Shown: in pieces, positions 28,766 through 38,979 of the stretch
How positions within the stretch are numbered: position 1 is the stretch's first letter
Layout: each line of letters opens with the position of its first letter
DNA from: Gammaproteobacteria bacterium
GTDB taxonomy: Bacteria; Pseudomonadota; Gammaproteobacteria; Pseudomonadales; JADFDG01
DNA length: 64,000 nt
Reading direction: 5' to 3'
NCBI GenBank assembly: GCA_018262975.1
Contig: JADFDG010000003.1
Location: forward strand, 1-64,000
Made by a program: the position numbers and the translations under genes
Notes under the pieces: model-generated
Databases searched by the model: none
Told to the model about the DNA's origin: nothing
What the model saw: only the letters and a program-made list of their open reading frames with translations

Positions 28766-29962
28766 TCAGGCGGCGTTGCGGCCCTTGTAGGCGGCCTGCT
28801 CGTTGGTCTGCACCTTGTAGCCGTAGGCCTTGCGGTGCTCGTTGCGCGCCAGTTCGCGGCGGTACCGCATGGCCCCGGCGGCATACAGCAGGCGCTCGCC
28901 GCCGGGCAGGTAGCGGTGCACCAGCCAGAATCCGCGCCCCAGGCCGCGGAAGACGCGGATGCCCCAGTAGTCGCCCTTGTCCTCGATCTTCATGCCGGTG
29001 ACGTAATCGTTGCCGGACAGGTAGCGGGTGATCTGGTGCAGGAAGGTGCGCGCCATGCCGTAGGGAATGCGCGTGTCGCGGTGCGCTTTCTGCGCCACCT
29101 CGTCGAGGATGCACTTGGTCTGCTCGCTCAGCTTGTCCGGCTTCGCCTGGTGCTTGAGGGATGCCAGGAAGAACGCCTGCTGCTCCTCGATGGTCCTGGG
29201 CAGCACGCCTTCGTCGATGCCCAGCACGTAGCCGGCGTAGCGCCACAGCAGCAGGAAGCTGTCGATTTCCTCGCGCTCCAGGCGGATGCCCAGTTGCAGC
29301 AGCGAGCGGATGTTCAGGTAACCGAACAGCCCCAGCGTGATGGCGAGGTCCTGCTGGTTGATCGGGACTTCCGAGGGATGCTGGAAACGGCCGCTGTCGA
29401 CCAGGAAGCGGCGGATCGCCGCGTGCAGCAGGCGCACGCGCGCCATCGTCTCGTGGCCCTTCTCGCCGGGTACCAGCTGGCCGGGGAAAGCCAGGCGGAT
29501 CACCATGGCGACGGTCTCGGTGAGCCGCTGCGTGGCGCTGCCGGACAGCATGCCGGTCATGGCGGTGACCATGGCCATCTTCTGGAACACGGCGCCGCCG
29601 ACCAGCGAGCCGGCGAACAGCGACACGCCCATGAACGGCGCATAGGACGCCAGCAGGCGCTGGCCCTTTTCCATCGCCGCGAAGTCGGCCCAGGCCGGCA
29701 CGGTGTTGATGTGGGCAAGGAACGCGCCGCAGTCGGCATCGCCGCGCGCGGCCTTCTCGCGCACCGCGCCGAGCAGGTCGTGCATGTTCTTCAGCGGGCC
29801 GTCGGCGGCCAGCCCGGCCAGCACGCGGTCGGCGAGCGGATCGCCGACGGTGCGCCAGTGATCGAGGGCATCTTCCGTGTACGGGGTAACGTAGCGCAGT
29901 TCGTGGAAGCGTGGCGTCACGCCCAGCGGCGGAAGCTGCGACAGGTCTAGGACGTTGGTCAT
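28766..29962 (-). CDS. DUF2236 / latex-clearing-protein-like oxygenase
   Basis: This 398-residue protein belongs to the DUF2236 (MpaB/Lcp oxygenase catalytic) family. The segment SATQRLTET ... MARVRLLHAAIRR places Arg146, Thr150 and His180 with the same spacing (4 and 30) that I recall for the essential Arg164, Thr168 and haem-ligand His198 of Streptomyces Lcp. A b-type haem oxygenase is therefore plausible. The ATG at 29962 has GAGGG upstream. An ATG at 29983 would overlap the preceding gene. It follows the Gcr-type gene by 10 bases in the same direction as suf. The substrate is unknown. Confidence 0.82.
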   Translation of the reverse strand: MTNVLDLSQLPPLGVTPRFHELRYVTPYTEDALDHWRTVGDPLADRVLAGLAADGPLKNMHDLLGAVREKAARGDADCGAFLAHINTVPAWADFAAMEKGQRLLASYAPFMGVSLFAGSLVGGAVFQKMAMVTAMTGMLSGSATQRLTETVAMVIRLAFPGQLVPGEKGHETMARVRLLHAAIRRFLVDSGRFQHPSEVPINQQDLAITLGLFGYLNIRSLLQLGIRLEREEIDSFLLLWRYAGYVLGIDEGVLPRTIEEQQAFFLASLKHQAKPDKLSEQTKCILDEVAQKAHRDTRIPYGMARTFLHQITRYLSGNDYVTGMKIEDKGDYWGIRVFRGLGRGFWLVHRYLPGGERLLYAAGAMRYRRELARNEHRKAYGYKVQTNEQAAYKGRNAA

Positions 29963-29972
29963 GGCAGGACCC

Positions 29973-31934
29973 TCAGGTGTCATTGCGTGGCGGCCACAGG
30001 AAGGACAGCGGTTGCTGGCGCAGGCGCCGTGCCAGCGACCGCAGCAGGGCGCCGCCGTCGTCGATGCGCTGACCGCGTGCGCGCAGCGCGACCCACAACG
30101 CCAGCGCGAAACTGACCGCCAGGTTGACCAGCGCGATGAGCAGGATGCCGGCCAACGACACGGCCATCACCGCCACTGGCAGCCCGAAATCGCTCGCACC
30201 CAGGGCAATGGCGAAGTTGGCTGCCGAGAAGGTGACATGGCGGATGTCGAGCGGCAGGCCGAGGATGGCGCCGACGAAGCCGGTCAGGCCCAGGGCGAAG
30301 CCGAAGAACGCATTGCCCGCCACGCCTCCCAGGTTGTCCTGCATCCACGCGGCGAAGCGGTCGCGGCGCGTCGCGCCGGCAACCCGCGCCAGCCAGCCGA
30401 CGCGGCGGATGCGATCGGCCAGGCGCTCGTACACGGCGAGGTTGTCGACGTACCCGGTGACCAGTCCCGACACGAACAACCATACGCCGGCGATCGCCGC
30501 GTGGAACAGCGCCGGACTGGTGAGCGGATCGAGTTCGGCCAGCAGGTGCGGGGTCTTCGCGACGGGCGTGGCGGAGCCGCCCAGCACCAGCAGCAGCGTG
30601 GCGAGCAGGGCGATCGGCACCGCCAGCATCACGTTGCCCAGCACCGCGACCAGTTGCGTGCGCGTGACCCGCGACACCAGCAGGCTCACGGCATCGTTGT
30701 CGGCGCGCCGGCCCTGCCCGGCGGCCAGGTGCGCGGCGATGGTCTGCGCGGTCATCGCCGGCTGCTTGGTGGCGATGGTGAAGTGCAGCACGTAGATCAG
30801 CACGAAGCCGAGCGCATAGTTCAGGCTGAATCCCAGCGCCTCGACCAGCGGCGGCAGGTGCAGGGCAGCGATCTGCATCTTGGCGATCGCCATCAGGCCG
30901 ATGATGCCGCCGGCGCCCAGCGCCGAGCGGAACATCGCCAGGTATTCGCTGCGCGTGCGCGTGACGTAGTGCTCGCCGGTGCGACTGGCATTCTCGGTGG
31001 TGAGCAGCGCCAGCAGCGAGGTGCTTTCGCCCAGGTGCTGGCCGACGTCGTGGGCCTGGCCCTCGGCGAGCGCCAGCTGCACGGCGAGGGCGATGCGTCG
31101 CTGGACGGCATCAGTGGACTCGCTGCCGAATTCGCGCGCGATCGCCAGCAGTTCCGCCAGGCGGGCGAGTGACTGCGTCACCCGTTGCAGCAGGAAGGTC
31201 AGGCGCAGGCTGGCGCCGCCGCTGCGCGCGCTGCGGCGCACGCGCGCCACCACGTCATGGCACTGTGCCAGCAAGACGTCGAGATCGGCGATATCGGGCG
31301 CCGGGCCGTTTGCCACCGCCACGCGCGCCGCCGCCAGCCACTGCTGCAGCAGGGCGTTCTGCGCCAGGAACGGGTTGTTGTGTTCGCGCGGCACGCGGTA
31401 GTGGCGTTGCAGTTCCGGTTCGACACCCATGGCGGCGAGCCGGACCGACAGCAGGTCGATCGCATCGAGCAACGCGACGCGCGGCCGCAGCCAGAGGCGT
31501 GCTTCGTCATCGCCGATAGCGAGCGCGCGCACCAGGCGCTCGCCATCCGCCGCCGGGAGACGTTCGAGCCAGCCGGCGTCGCGGCCGCTGTCGAACAGCG
31601 TGCCGAACTGACCGGCCAGCGTCAGGTCGCGTGGGGCTGGCAGCAGGCGGCCGGTGATGCGCCGGCCAAGCTCGGTGAAGAAACCGGTGTTGGCGAGGAT
31701 GCCGGTTTCTGCCAACAGCTTGGCGGCCGTGCCGTCACCGAGCAGTTCGCGCAAGGCAGCGCGCAATGCGTCGCGCAGCTCGGGATACACCTCCAGCAAG
31801 TGGCACAGGGCGTCCACGCCGTTGCCCGGCTCGTCCGCCTCGAAGCGGCGCACCGCGGCCACCAGCGCCTCGAGACCGGCGGCGCGATCTCCCCCGGCGA
31901 TGAGCTTGAGTGCCTCGTGGGGTCCGGTACGCAT
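29973..31934 (-). CDS. SpecificRecomb/Gcr family multi-pass membrane protein
   Basis: The 653-residue protein matches the family annotated as 'site-specific recombinase Gcr' (PF10136). The soluble N-terminal half contains GEHYVTRTRSEYLAMFRSA at its end. The C-terminal half has at least six hydrophobic helices, with the conserved HFTIATKQPAMTAQT and NLGGVAGNAFFGF stretches. No recombinase catalytic motif is visible, and a membrane function is more likely than recombination. It starts 21 bases after sufE and is followed 10 bases later by the Lcp-like gene, so it may belong to the suf transcript. Confidence 0.82.
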   Translation of the reverse strand: MRTGPHEALKLIAGGDRAAGLEALVAAVRRFEADEPGNGVDALCHLLEVYPELRDALRAALRELLGDGTAAKLLAETGILANTGFFTELGRRITGRLLPAPRDLTLAGQFGTLFDSGRDAGWLERLPAADGERLVRALAIGDDEARLWLRPRVALLDAIDLLSVRLAAMGVEPELQRHYRVPREHNNPFLAQNALLQQWLAAARVAVANGPAPDIADLDVLLAQCHDVVARVRRSARSGGASLRLTFLLQRVTQSLARLAELLAIAREFGSESTDAVQRRIALAVQLALAEGQAHDVGQHLGESTSLLALLTTENASRTGEHYVTRTRSEYLAMFRSALGAGGIIGLMAIAKMQIAALHLPPLVEALGFSLNYALGFVLIYVLHFTIATKQPAMTAQTIAAHLAAGQGRRADNDAVSLLVSRVTRTQLVAVLGNVMLAVPIALLATLLLVLGGSATPVAKTPHLLAELDPLTSPALFHAAIAGVWLFVSGLVTGYVDNLAVYERLADRIRRVGWLARVAGATRRDRFAAWMQDNLGGVAGNAFFGFALGLTGFVGAILGLPLDIRHVTFSAANFAIALGASDFGLPVAVMAVSLAGILLIALVNLAVSFALALWVALRARGQRIDDGGALLRSLARRLRQQPLSFLWPPRNDT

Positions 31935-31955
31935 GCGCTGTGAACCCGGCCGTGG

Positions 31956-32402
31956 TCAGGCGCAGGCGCGCGCCGTGTCCTTGATGCGTTGCACCATCGC
32001 GCGCAGGCCGTTGCCGCGCGTCATGCTCAGGTGGCGCATGAGGTCGAGGCGCGCGAACAGCGCGTCGATGTCGAACGCCAGCACCTCGGCGGGCGACTTG
32101 CCGTTGTAGGCGGCCAGCACGATGGCGGCCAGTCCCTTGACGATCAGCGCGTCCGAATCGATGCCCAGCCACAGGCGGCCGGTGGCCGGGTCATGGCGGG
32201 TTTCCAGCCACACCTGGCTCTGGCAGCCGCGCACCAGGCGCGCCTCGGTGCGCAGTGCCTCAGGCATGGCCGGGACCTGCTTGCCCAGGTCGATGATGTA
32301 GGCGTAGCGCGCTTCCCAGTCGTCGAGGAACTCGAGCGCGTCGACGATATCGTCGGTGCCGATGGTGTTGCCGAAAGGCTGGCTGGCGAGGTCGTAGGTC
32401 AT
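31956..32402 (-). CDS. sufE: Cysteine desulfuration protein SufE
   Basis: SufE accepts persulfide sulfur from SufS and delivers it to SufB. The protein has 148 residues with the conserved RLVRGCQSQVW motif (acceptor Cys60), an EFLDDWEARYAYIIDLGK region near the start, and the family helix GLAAIVLAAYNGKSP. Length and motifs are typical. It is the last suf gene here, 28 bases after sufT and 21 bases before the Gcr-type gene. Confidence 0.94.
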   Translation of the reverse strand: MTYDLASQPFGNTIGTDDIVDALEFLDDWEARYAYIIDLGKQVPAMPEALRTEARLVRGCQSQVWLETRHDPATGRLWLGIDSDALIVKGLAAIVLAAYNGKSPAEVLAFDIDALFARLDLMRHLSMTRGNGLRAMVQRIKDTARACA

Positions 32403-32430
32403 CGGGGCAGTTTACCCGATCGTGGCGGCG

Positions 32431-32964
32431 TTACAGCGGCAAGCCCAGTTCCAGCTTGACCTCGTCGGACAGGTCGCTGCGGTCCCAGGGCGGGTCGAAC
32501 TCCAGGTCGACCTTCACCTCGCGCACGTTGGGCACCTTGCCGACGCGGTACTGCACGTCGCCGACCAGTACCGGGCCCATGCCGCAGGTGGGTGCGGTCA
32601 GCGTCATGCGGATGCGCACGGTATTGCCCTCCACCGCGACCGCGCGCACCAGGTGCAGGTCGACGATGTTCACCGGGATCTCCGGGTCGTAGATGGTGCG
32701 CAGCGCCTTCCACACGTCGTCCTCGCGCACGCGCTCGCCGTCCGGCGGCGCGAAGTCGAAGTCGAGGTCGCAGGTCAGCCCGAGGGCGTCCGCGTCGGTG
32801 CCGTCCACCCGCGCCATGTTGCCCTTGACCGTCACCGTGAACGTGCCGCCGAGCGCCTGGCGCAGGGTGATGAAGCTGTTCTTCGGGATGGTGATGGCGG
32901 TGCCCACCGGCACGAGGCGGGCGGGGCAGTCGCGGGTGGTGACGACGGTGCGCTGGTCGGCCAT
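32431..32964 (-). CDS. sufT: Fe-S assembly protein SufT (DUF59 domain)
   Basis: This is a MIP18/PaaD-like (DUF59) protein with an N-terminal extension, 177 residues, matching SufT. The DUF59 core contains VWKALRTIYDPEIPVNIVDL and the TAPTCGMGPVLVGDV stretch with a conserved cysteine. The N-terminal part (VPVGTAITIPKNSFITLRQALGG) is specific to the SufT type. SufT helps Fe-S maturation under high demand in other bacteria. ATG at 32964 is preferred. A GTG at 32976 would overlap the sufA stop. Confidence 0.88.
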   Translation of the reverse strand: MADQRTVVTTRDCPARLVPVGTAITIPKNSFITLRQALGGTFTVTVKGNMARVDGTDADALGLTCDLDFDFAPPDGERVREDDVWKALRTIYDPEIPVNIVDLHLVRAVAVEGNTVRIRMTLTAPTCGMGPVLVGDVQYRVGKVPNVREVKVDLEFDPPWDRSDLSDEVKLELGLPL

Positions 32965-32972
32965 GGCGGCGC

Positions 32973-33329
32973 TCACTTCACGGTGAAACTTTCACCGCAG
33001 CCGCATTCGCCGGTGACGTTCGGGTTGTGGAACTTGTAGAAGGCGTTGAGGCCTTCCTTGACGTAATCGATCTCGGTGCCGTTGACCATGGCGAGCGCGC
33101 TGCCGTCGACGTAGACCGTCACGCCGTCGCCGAAGGTGAACTTGCGGTCGCCCGGTTGTTCTTCCTTCACCAGGTCCAGCACGTACATGTAGCCCGAGCA
33201 GCCGCTGGGCTTCACGGCAAGGCGCAGGCCGATGGCATGCTCGCGGGCCAACTGGGCGCGCGTCTGCGCGATGGCCGCCTCGGTCATGGTGACGGTTTCC
33301 TGGCCGGGAACGTAGCTCTGTACCGACAT
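32973..33329 (-). CDS. sufA: A-type Fe-S carrier SufA/ErpA-like
   Basis: This A-type carrier of 118 residues has the three conserved cysteines Cys44 (PSGCSGYMY) and Cys109/Cys111 (GECGCGESF). It passes clusters from the SUF scaffold to apo-proteins. The ATG at 33329 has GGGAGG upstream, and the open frame beyond it runs into sufS. The product is between SufS and SufT in the operon. By sequence alone SufA, IscA and ErpA are hard to tell apart, so the name rests on the operon. Confidence 0.9.
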   Translation of the reverse strand: MSVQSYVPGQETVTMTEAAIAQTRAQLAREHAIGLRLAVKPSGCSGYMYVLDLVKEEQPGDRKFTFGDGVTVYVDGSALAMVNGTEIDYVKEGLNAFYKFHNPNVTGECGCGESFTVK

Positions 33330-33348
33330 GGCTTCGACCTCCCTCGGG

Positions 33349-34572
33349 TCAGAGAAACTTGCGCACTTTTTCCAGTGCGGCAATGAAACGATCGATGTCG
33401 TCGCGGGTGTTGTACACCGACAGCGACGCGCGCACCGTACCGGGCACGCCCAGGCGCTGCATCAGCGGCATGGTGCAGTGGTGGCCGGTGCGCACCGCCA
33501 CGCCCTGCTGGTCGAGCAGCGTGCCGACGTCGTGCGGGTGGGCGCCGTCCATCAGGAACGAGAACACCGACACCTTGTGGCGCGCGGTGCCCACCGGCTT
33601 CAGGCCGGGGATGGCGGTGGCGCGCGCGGTGAGTTCGGCGAGCAGCGCGTCCTCGTGGGCGGCCAGCGCCGCGCGGTCCTGCGCGGTGAACCAGTCGATG
33701 GCAGCGCCGAGGCCGATGTTGCCGGCGATGTGCGGCGTGCCGGCCTCGAACTTGTAGGGCAGCTTGTTGTATGTGCTGGTCTCGTAGCTCACCGTCTCGA
33801 TCATCTCGCCGCCGCCGTGCCAGGGCGGCATCGCGTCCAGCAATTCGCGGCGGCCCCACAGCACGCCGGTGCCGGTGGGGGCGAACAGCTTGTGGCCGGA
33901 GAACACGTAGAAATCGCAACCGAGCGCCTGCACGTCCACCGGCAGGTGCGACACCGCCTGGGCGCCGTCGATCAGCACCAGCGCGCCGGCGGATTTCGCC
34001 GCGGCGATGATGTCCCGGACCGGGTTCACCGTGCCCAGCGCATTCGACACGTGCGTGCAGGCGACCAGCCGCGTGCGTTCGCCGAGCAGGGCGCGGTAGC
34101 CGTCGAGGTCGAGTTCGCCGGCATCGTTCATCGGGATCACGCGCAGTTTCGCGCCGGTGGCCTGGCAGGCCATCTGCCAGGGCACCAGGTTGGCGTGGTG
34201 CTCCAGGGCGGACACGATGATCTCGTCGCCGGCCTTGAGGAAGGTGCGTGCCCAGCTGCAGGCCACCAGGTTGATCGACTCGGTGGTGCCGCGGGTGAAG
34301 ATCACCTCGGCGTCCTCGCGCGCATTGATGAAGCGCTGCACCGACGTGCGCGCCGCCTCCATCACCTGCGTGGCGTGGTCGGCCAGCTGGTGGGCGCCGC
34401 GGTGCACGTTGGAGTTGTACTGGCGGTAGTAGTCATCGACCGCCTCGATCACCGCCAGCGGCTTCTGCGTGGTGGCGGCGTTGTCCAGGTAGACCAGCGG
34501 CTTGTCGCCAGCCAGCGTGCGCGCCAGCAGCGGGAACTGCGCGCGCAGGGCGCCAATGTCGGGCGCGCTCAC
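33349..34572 (-). CDS. sufS: Cysteine desulfurase SufS
   Basis: This group II desulfurase has 407 residues. NAATTQKP near the N-terminus, PLP lysine at Lys228 (SGHKLFAPTGTG) and active Cys366 (RTGHHCTMPLM) are at nearly the E. coli SufS positions (226 and 364). It works with SufE. The initiator is GTG at 34572, which overlaps the sufD stop as GTGA. A longer frame into sufD is rejected. With iscS this gives the window two desulfurases. Confidence 0.95.
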   Translation of the reverse strand: MSAPDIGALRAQFPLLARTLAGDKPLVYLDNAATTQKPLAVIEAVDDYYRQYNSNVHRGAHQLADHATQVMEAARTSVQRFINAREDAEVIFTRGTTESINLVACSWARTFLKAGDEIIVSALEHHANLVPWQMACQATGAKLRVIPMNDAGELDLDGYRALLGERTRLVACTHVSNALGTVNPVRDIIAAAKSAGALVLIDGAQAVSHLPVDVQALGCDFYVFSGHKLFAPTGTGVLWGRRELLDAMPPWHGGGEMIETVSYETSTYNKLPYKFEAGTPHIAGNIGLGAAIDWFTAQDRAALAAHEDALLAELTARATAIPGLKPVGTARHKVSVFSFLMDGAHPHDVGTLLDQQGVAVRTGHHCTMPLMQRLGVPGTVRASLSVYNTRDDIDRFIAALEKVRKFL

Positions 34573-35879
34573 CGGGAACCCCCGGGGCGTCCGCTGCGCT
34601 GCGCGAACCAGCGGGCAAACCGCCCGTGCACCCAGCCGGCGAGGCCCGGCACCGGCACGTCGTCGACCATCGCGTTGACGAAGCCCAGCGCCAGCATCAG
34701 CTCGGCGTCCGGCCGGGCGATGCCGCGCGACTGCAGGTAGAACACGCCGGTCTCGTTGAGCTGGCCGACGGTGGCGCCGTGCGAGCACTTCACGTCGTCG
34801 TTGTAGATTTCCAGTTCCGGTTTGGTGTCCACCTCGGCGTCGGCGGACAGCAACAGGTTGTTGTTCACCAGTTCCGCGGAAGTCTGCTTCGCACCCGGGT
34901 GGATATGGATGCGGCCGTTGAACACCGCCTTGCCGTTGCCGCCCACCAGTCCTTTCCAGGACTGGTCGCTGGTGCCGTGCGGTTGCGCGTGGTCGATGCG
35001 CGCCTGGGTGTCGGCGTGTTCGTCGGTGCCAACCAGCCAGGCGCCCTTGAGCGCGAGTTCCGCGCCGGCGCCGTTGAGCGTGCAGGCGAGGTCGGTGCGC
35101 TTCAGCCGGCTGCCGGTCATCAGTTGCCAGGCATCGCAGCGGCTGCCGCCCTGCAGGTTGAGGTGCAGGCTGCCGACGTGGAACTGGCGGTGGTCGGCGA
35201 AATCCAGGCGTGCGTGCACCAGCCGGGCGTCGCGTGCCAGGTCGATGGCGGTGACGGCATTGGTGAACAGGTTGTCGCCGTGGCCGGTGTACTGCTCCAC
35301 GAGCGTCAGCGACGCCTGTGCCTCGACGCTCACCAGCAGGCAGGCCTGCGCGGTGGCCGGTGCATCGCCGGTGGCGTGGAAGACCACGTGCAGCGGCTTG
35401 CCGGCCGTGGCGCCGCGCGGCACGCGCACCAGCAGGCCATCGGCGAAGGCGGCGCCGTTCAGCGCGGCGAACGGCAGGCGGGCGGTGTCGGTGAGCGCCA
35501 GCAGGGCGCGCGCGTGCGCCTGCTCGGCGTCCGGCAGGCTGACAAGTGGCGCGACGATCAATTCGCCGCCGGCGGGCAGCGACGATTGCGTCGCGTCGTA
35601 GCGGCCGTTGACGAACACCACGCGCCAGGCGTCGAGCGGCGGCAGGTCGTCAGCCGGTACGCTGGCGCGACTGACCGTGGCGCCCGCGGCCAGTGCCGCG
35701 GACTGCGTCAGCGCGTGCAGGCTGGTGTATTTCCAGGCCTCGGCCTTGCGGCCCGGGAAGGCGGTGTCCTGCAACGCGCGCTGGGCGCGCGCGCGGTAGT
35801 CGGCCAGCCATGCCGGGCAGGTGGCGGACGCGGCCAGCGCGAGGGCTTGGGCAGGCAGGCTGTCGTGGTCGGCGCTCAT
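34569..35879 (-). CDS. sufD: Fe-S assembly scaffold subunit SufD
   Basis: SufD is part of the SufB-C2-D scaffold complex. The protein has 436 residues. The N-terminal helical part contains PGRKAEAWKYTSL (the typical 'EAWKYT' motif), then comes a beta-helix core. The C-terminus has IYNDDVKCSHGATVGQL, with the conserved Cys-His pair, and LQSRGIARPDAELMLALGF, all diagnostic of the SufB/SufD family. It lies between sufC and sufS with a 4-base overlap to sufS. Confidence 0.94.
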   Translation of the reverse strand: MSADHDSLPAQALALAASATCPAWLADYRARAQRALQDTAFPGRKAEAWKYTSLHALTQSAALAAGATVSRASVPADDLPPLDAWRVVFVNGRYDATQSSLPAGGELIVAPLVSLPDAEQAHARALLALTDTARLPFAALNGAAFADGLLVRVPRGATAGKPLHVVFHATGDAPATAQACLLVSVEAQASLTLVEQYTGHGDNLFTNAVTAIDLARDARLVHARLDFADHRQFHVGSLHLNLQGGSRCDAWQLMTGSRLKRTDLACTLNGAGAELALKGAWLVGTDEHADTQARIDHAQPHGTSDQSWKGLVGGNGKAVFNGRIHIHPGAKQTSAELVNNNLLLSADAEVDTKPELEIYNDDVKCSHGATVGQLNETGVFYLQSRGIARPDAELMLALGFVNAMVDDVPVPGLAGWVHGRFARWFAQRSGRPGGSR

Positions 35880-35891
35880 GCGTGCTCCGCG

Positions 35892-36647
35892 TCAGCCGGC
35901 CGCGGCGGCGTCTTTCAGCCAGCCGTAGCCTTTCTCTTCCAGCTCCAGCGCCAGTTCCTTGCCGCCGGATTTCACGATGCGGCCGCCGGCCAGCACGTGC
36001 ACGTGGTCGGGCACGATATGGTCGAGCAGGCGCTGGTAGTGGGTGACCAGCACGAACGAGCGGCCGGCGTCGCGCAGCGAGTTCACGCCCTGCGCCACCA
36101 CCTGCAGCGCGTCGATGTCGAGGCCGGAGTCGGTCTCGTCGAGGATGCCCAGCGCCGGTTCCAGCAGCAGCATCTGCATGATCTCGTTGCGCTTCTTCTC
36201 GCCGCCGGAGAAGCCCTCGTTGACGCCGCGCTTGAGGAAGGCCTGGTCGAGGTTCACCTTCGTGCACGCCTCGCGCGCCTTCTTCATGAAGGTCACCGCG
36301 TCCCACACGTCCTTGCCCTGCGCCTTGCGCACCTGTTCCAGCGAGGCCTTGAGGAACTCGAGGTTGGACACGCCGGGGATTTCCACCGGGTACTGGAAGG
36401 CCAGGAACATGCCCTTGCGTGCGCGTTCTTCCGGCGCCAGGCCGGTGATGTCCTCGCCGTTGAACAGGATCTCGCCGGCGGTCACCTCGTAGCCGTCGCG
36501 CCCGGACAGCACAGCGGCCAGCGTGCTCTTGCCGGACCCGTTGGGACCCATGATGGCGTGCACTTCGCCGCTGCCGATGGTCAGGCTCAGGCCCTTGAGG
36601 ATCTCCTTGCCCTGGACGTTGGCGTGGAGGTTGCGGATTTCCAGCAT
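35892..36647 (-). CDS. sufC: Fe-S assembly ATPase SufC
   Basis: This soluble ABC-type ATPase of the SUF scaffold has 251 residues. Walker A is GPNGSGKSTL, the signature motif FSGGEKKRNE, Walker B LGILDETDSGLDIDAL, and the switch His is in LVTHYQRLL. The start at MLEIRNLHA (36647), with GGAAG upstream, gives the usual length. An ATG 11 codons further up is possible. There is no membrane-spanning partner, as expected for SufC. Confidence 0.95.
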   Translation of the reverse strand: MLEIRNLHANVQGKEILKGLSLTIGSGEVHAIMGPNGSGKSTLAAVLSGRDGYEVTAGEILFNGEDITGLAPEERARKGMFLAFQYPVEIPGVSNLEFLKASLEQVRKAQGKDVWDAVTFMKKAREACTKVNLDQAFLKRGVNEGFSGGEKKRNEIMQMLLLEPALGILDETDSGLDIDALQVVAQGVNSLRDAGRSFVLVTHYQRLLDHIVPDHVHVLAGGRIVKSGGKELALELEEKGYGWLKDAAAAG

Positions 36648-36693
36648 CTTCTTGGCTTCCGGTATCTGTTGGCGTCGCATGCGTGGCCGGGTA

Positions 36694-38199
<1,506 letters not shown>

Positions 38200-38255
38200 T
38201 CTATAGAGGAAGCGAGCTCAAGGCTCCCGGGGTTGTCGGTCCGGGCCGGGGCGCG

Positions 38256-38261
38256 ATTATG
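38256..38261 (-). promoter_or_regulatory. Candidate -10 element of the suf operon
   Basis: CATAAT on the minus strand matches five of six -10 positions and lies 57 bases upstream of the sufB ATG at 38199. A 17-base spacer would put the -35 (TGGTAT, weak) inside the IscR site at 38279-38303. That is a natural layout for repression or for activator-assisted use of the promoter. Confidence 0.5.
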
Positions 38262-38278
38262 GGCCGTTGCCCGATGCA

Positions 38279-38303
38279 ATACCATAGTAAAATACTCGGG
38301 TAT
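38279..38303. promoter_or_regulatory. Putative IscR type-1-like site upstream of sufB
   Basis: ATACCATAGTAA then AATACTCGGGTAT (25 bases in total) follows the type-1 pattern: ATA-S-Y at the left end, WWW in the centre, and RRS-TAT at the right end. It shares the CGGGTAT/GGGTAT end and the AATAC core with the sites at iscR. It lies in the sufB-ndk gap, overlaps the likely suf -35 region, and is 87 bases before the ndk -10, so suf is the more likely target. Confidence 0.7.
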
Positions 38304-38389
38304 TGGCATGGATCAGCAGAAATACGGTGCCGCGCAGGGCCCGGACAAGTCCGCCGGCGGTCGCGGTAGGCGGCCGGACCCTTCCCGCG

Positions 38390-38395
38390 TATAAT
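38390..38395 (+). promoter_or_regulatory. Candidate -10 element for ndk
   Basis: A perfect TATAAT followed by a GC-rich discriminator (CGCGCGTCC) lies 81 bases upstream of the ndk ATG. No good -35 is seen. The leader that would follow contains a short T-run at 38404-38409. Confidence 0.55.
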
Positions 38396-38476
38396 CGCGC
38401 GTCCTTTTTTGGGGTAGGCGCCTGCCCGCCCCGTTTTCCCTGTAACTCTTTGCCTATCAGGCATTTGGAGACTTCG

Positions 38477-38908
38477 ATGGCTGTCGAGCGTACCCTTTCG
38501 ATCATCAAGCCGGACGCGGTTGGCAAGAACGTGATCGGCGAGATCTACACCCGGTTCGAGAAGGCGGGCCTCAAGGTCGTCGCGGCGCGCATGATGCACC
38601 TGTCGCAGGCGCAGGCCGAGGGCTTCTATGCCGAGCACAAGGCGCGTCCGTTCTTCAAGGCGCTGGTGGACTTCATGATTTCCGGCCCGGTCGTGGTTTC
38701 GGTCCTGGAAGGCGAGAACGCCGTCCTCAAGCACCGTGACCTGATGGGCGCCACCGACCCGAAGAAGGCCGACGCCGGCACCATCCGTGCCGACTTCGCC
38801 TCCTCGATCGACGAGAACGCGGTGCACGGCTCCGACTCGACCACGTCGGCTGCCCGCGAGATCGCGTACTTCTTCAGCAGCCTCGACGTCTGCGAGCGTA
38901 CGCGCTGA
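38477..38908 (+). CDS. ndk: Nucleoside diphosphate kinase
   Basis: Ndk balances NTP pools by phosphate transfer through a phospho-histidine. The 143-residue protein has [12 protein letters not shown] at the start and the active-site motif NAVHGSDS with His117. GGAG lies 6 bases before the ATG, and the upstream open frame crosses the suf promoter and is rejected. The gene stands directly after the SUF block. In Pseudomonas it follows the isc genes, which marks the right-hand edge of the replaced segment. Confidence 0.97.
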   Translation: MAVERTLSIIKPDAVGKNVIGEIYTRFEKAGLKVVAARMMHLSQAQAEGFYAEHKARPFFKALVDFMISGPVVVSVLEGENAVLKHRDLMGATDPKKADAGTIRADFASSIDENAVHGSDSTTSAAREIAYFFSSLDVCERTR

Positions 38909-38979
38909 ACCGCCGGGCGTTCGTCGCGGTCTGACAGGAGGCGCGAACGCCAGCGAACTGCAACCAGGGTAAAAAGAAG

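Noticed and set aside
29973-31934. Gcr-type gene as evidence of an integrative element
   Set aside because: Despite the family name, the protein is a multi-pass membrane protein with no tyrosine or serine recombinase motifs. No direct repeats, tRNA fragment or integrase flank the block.
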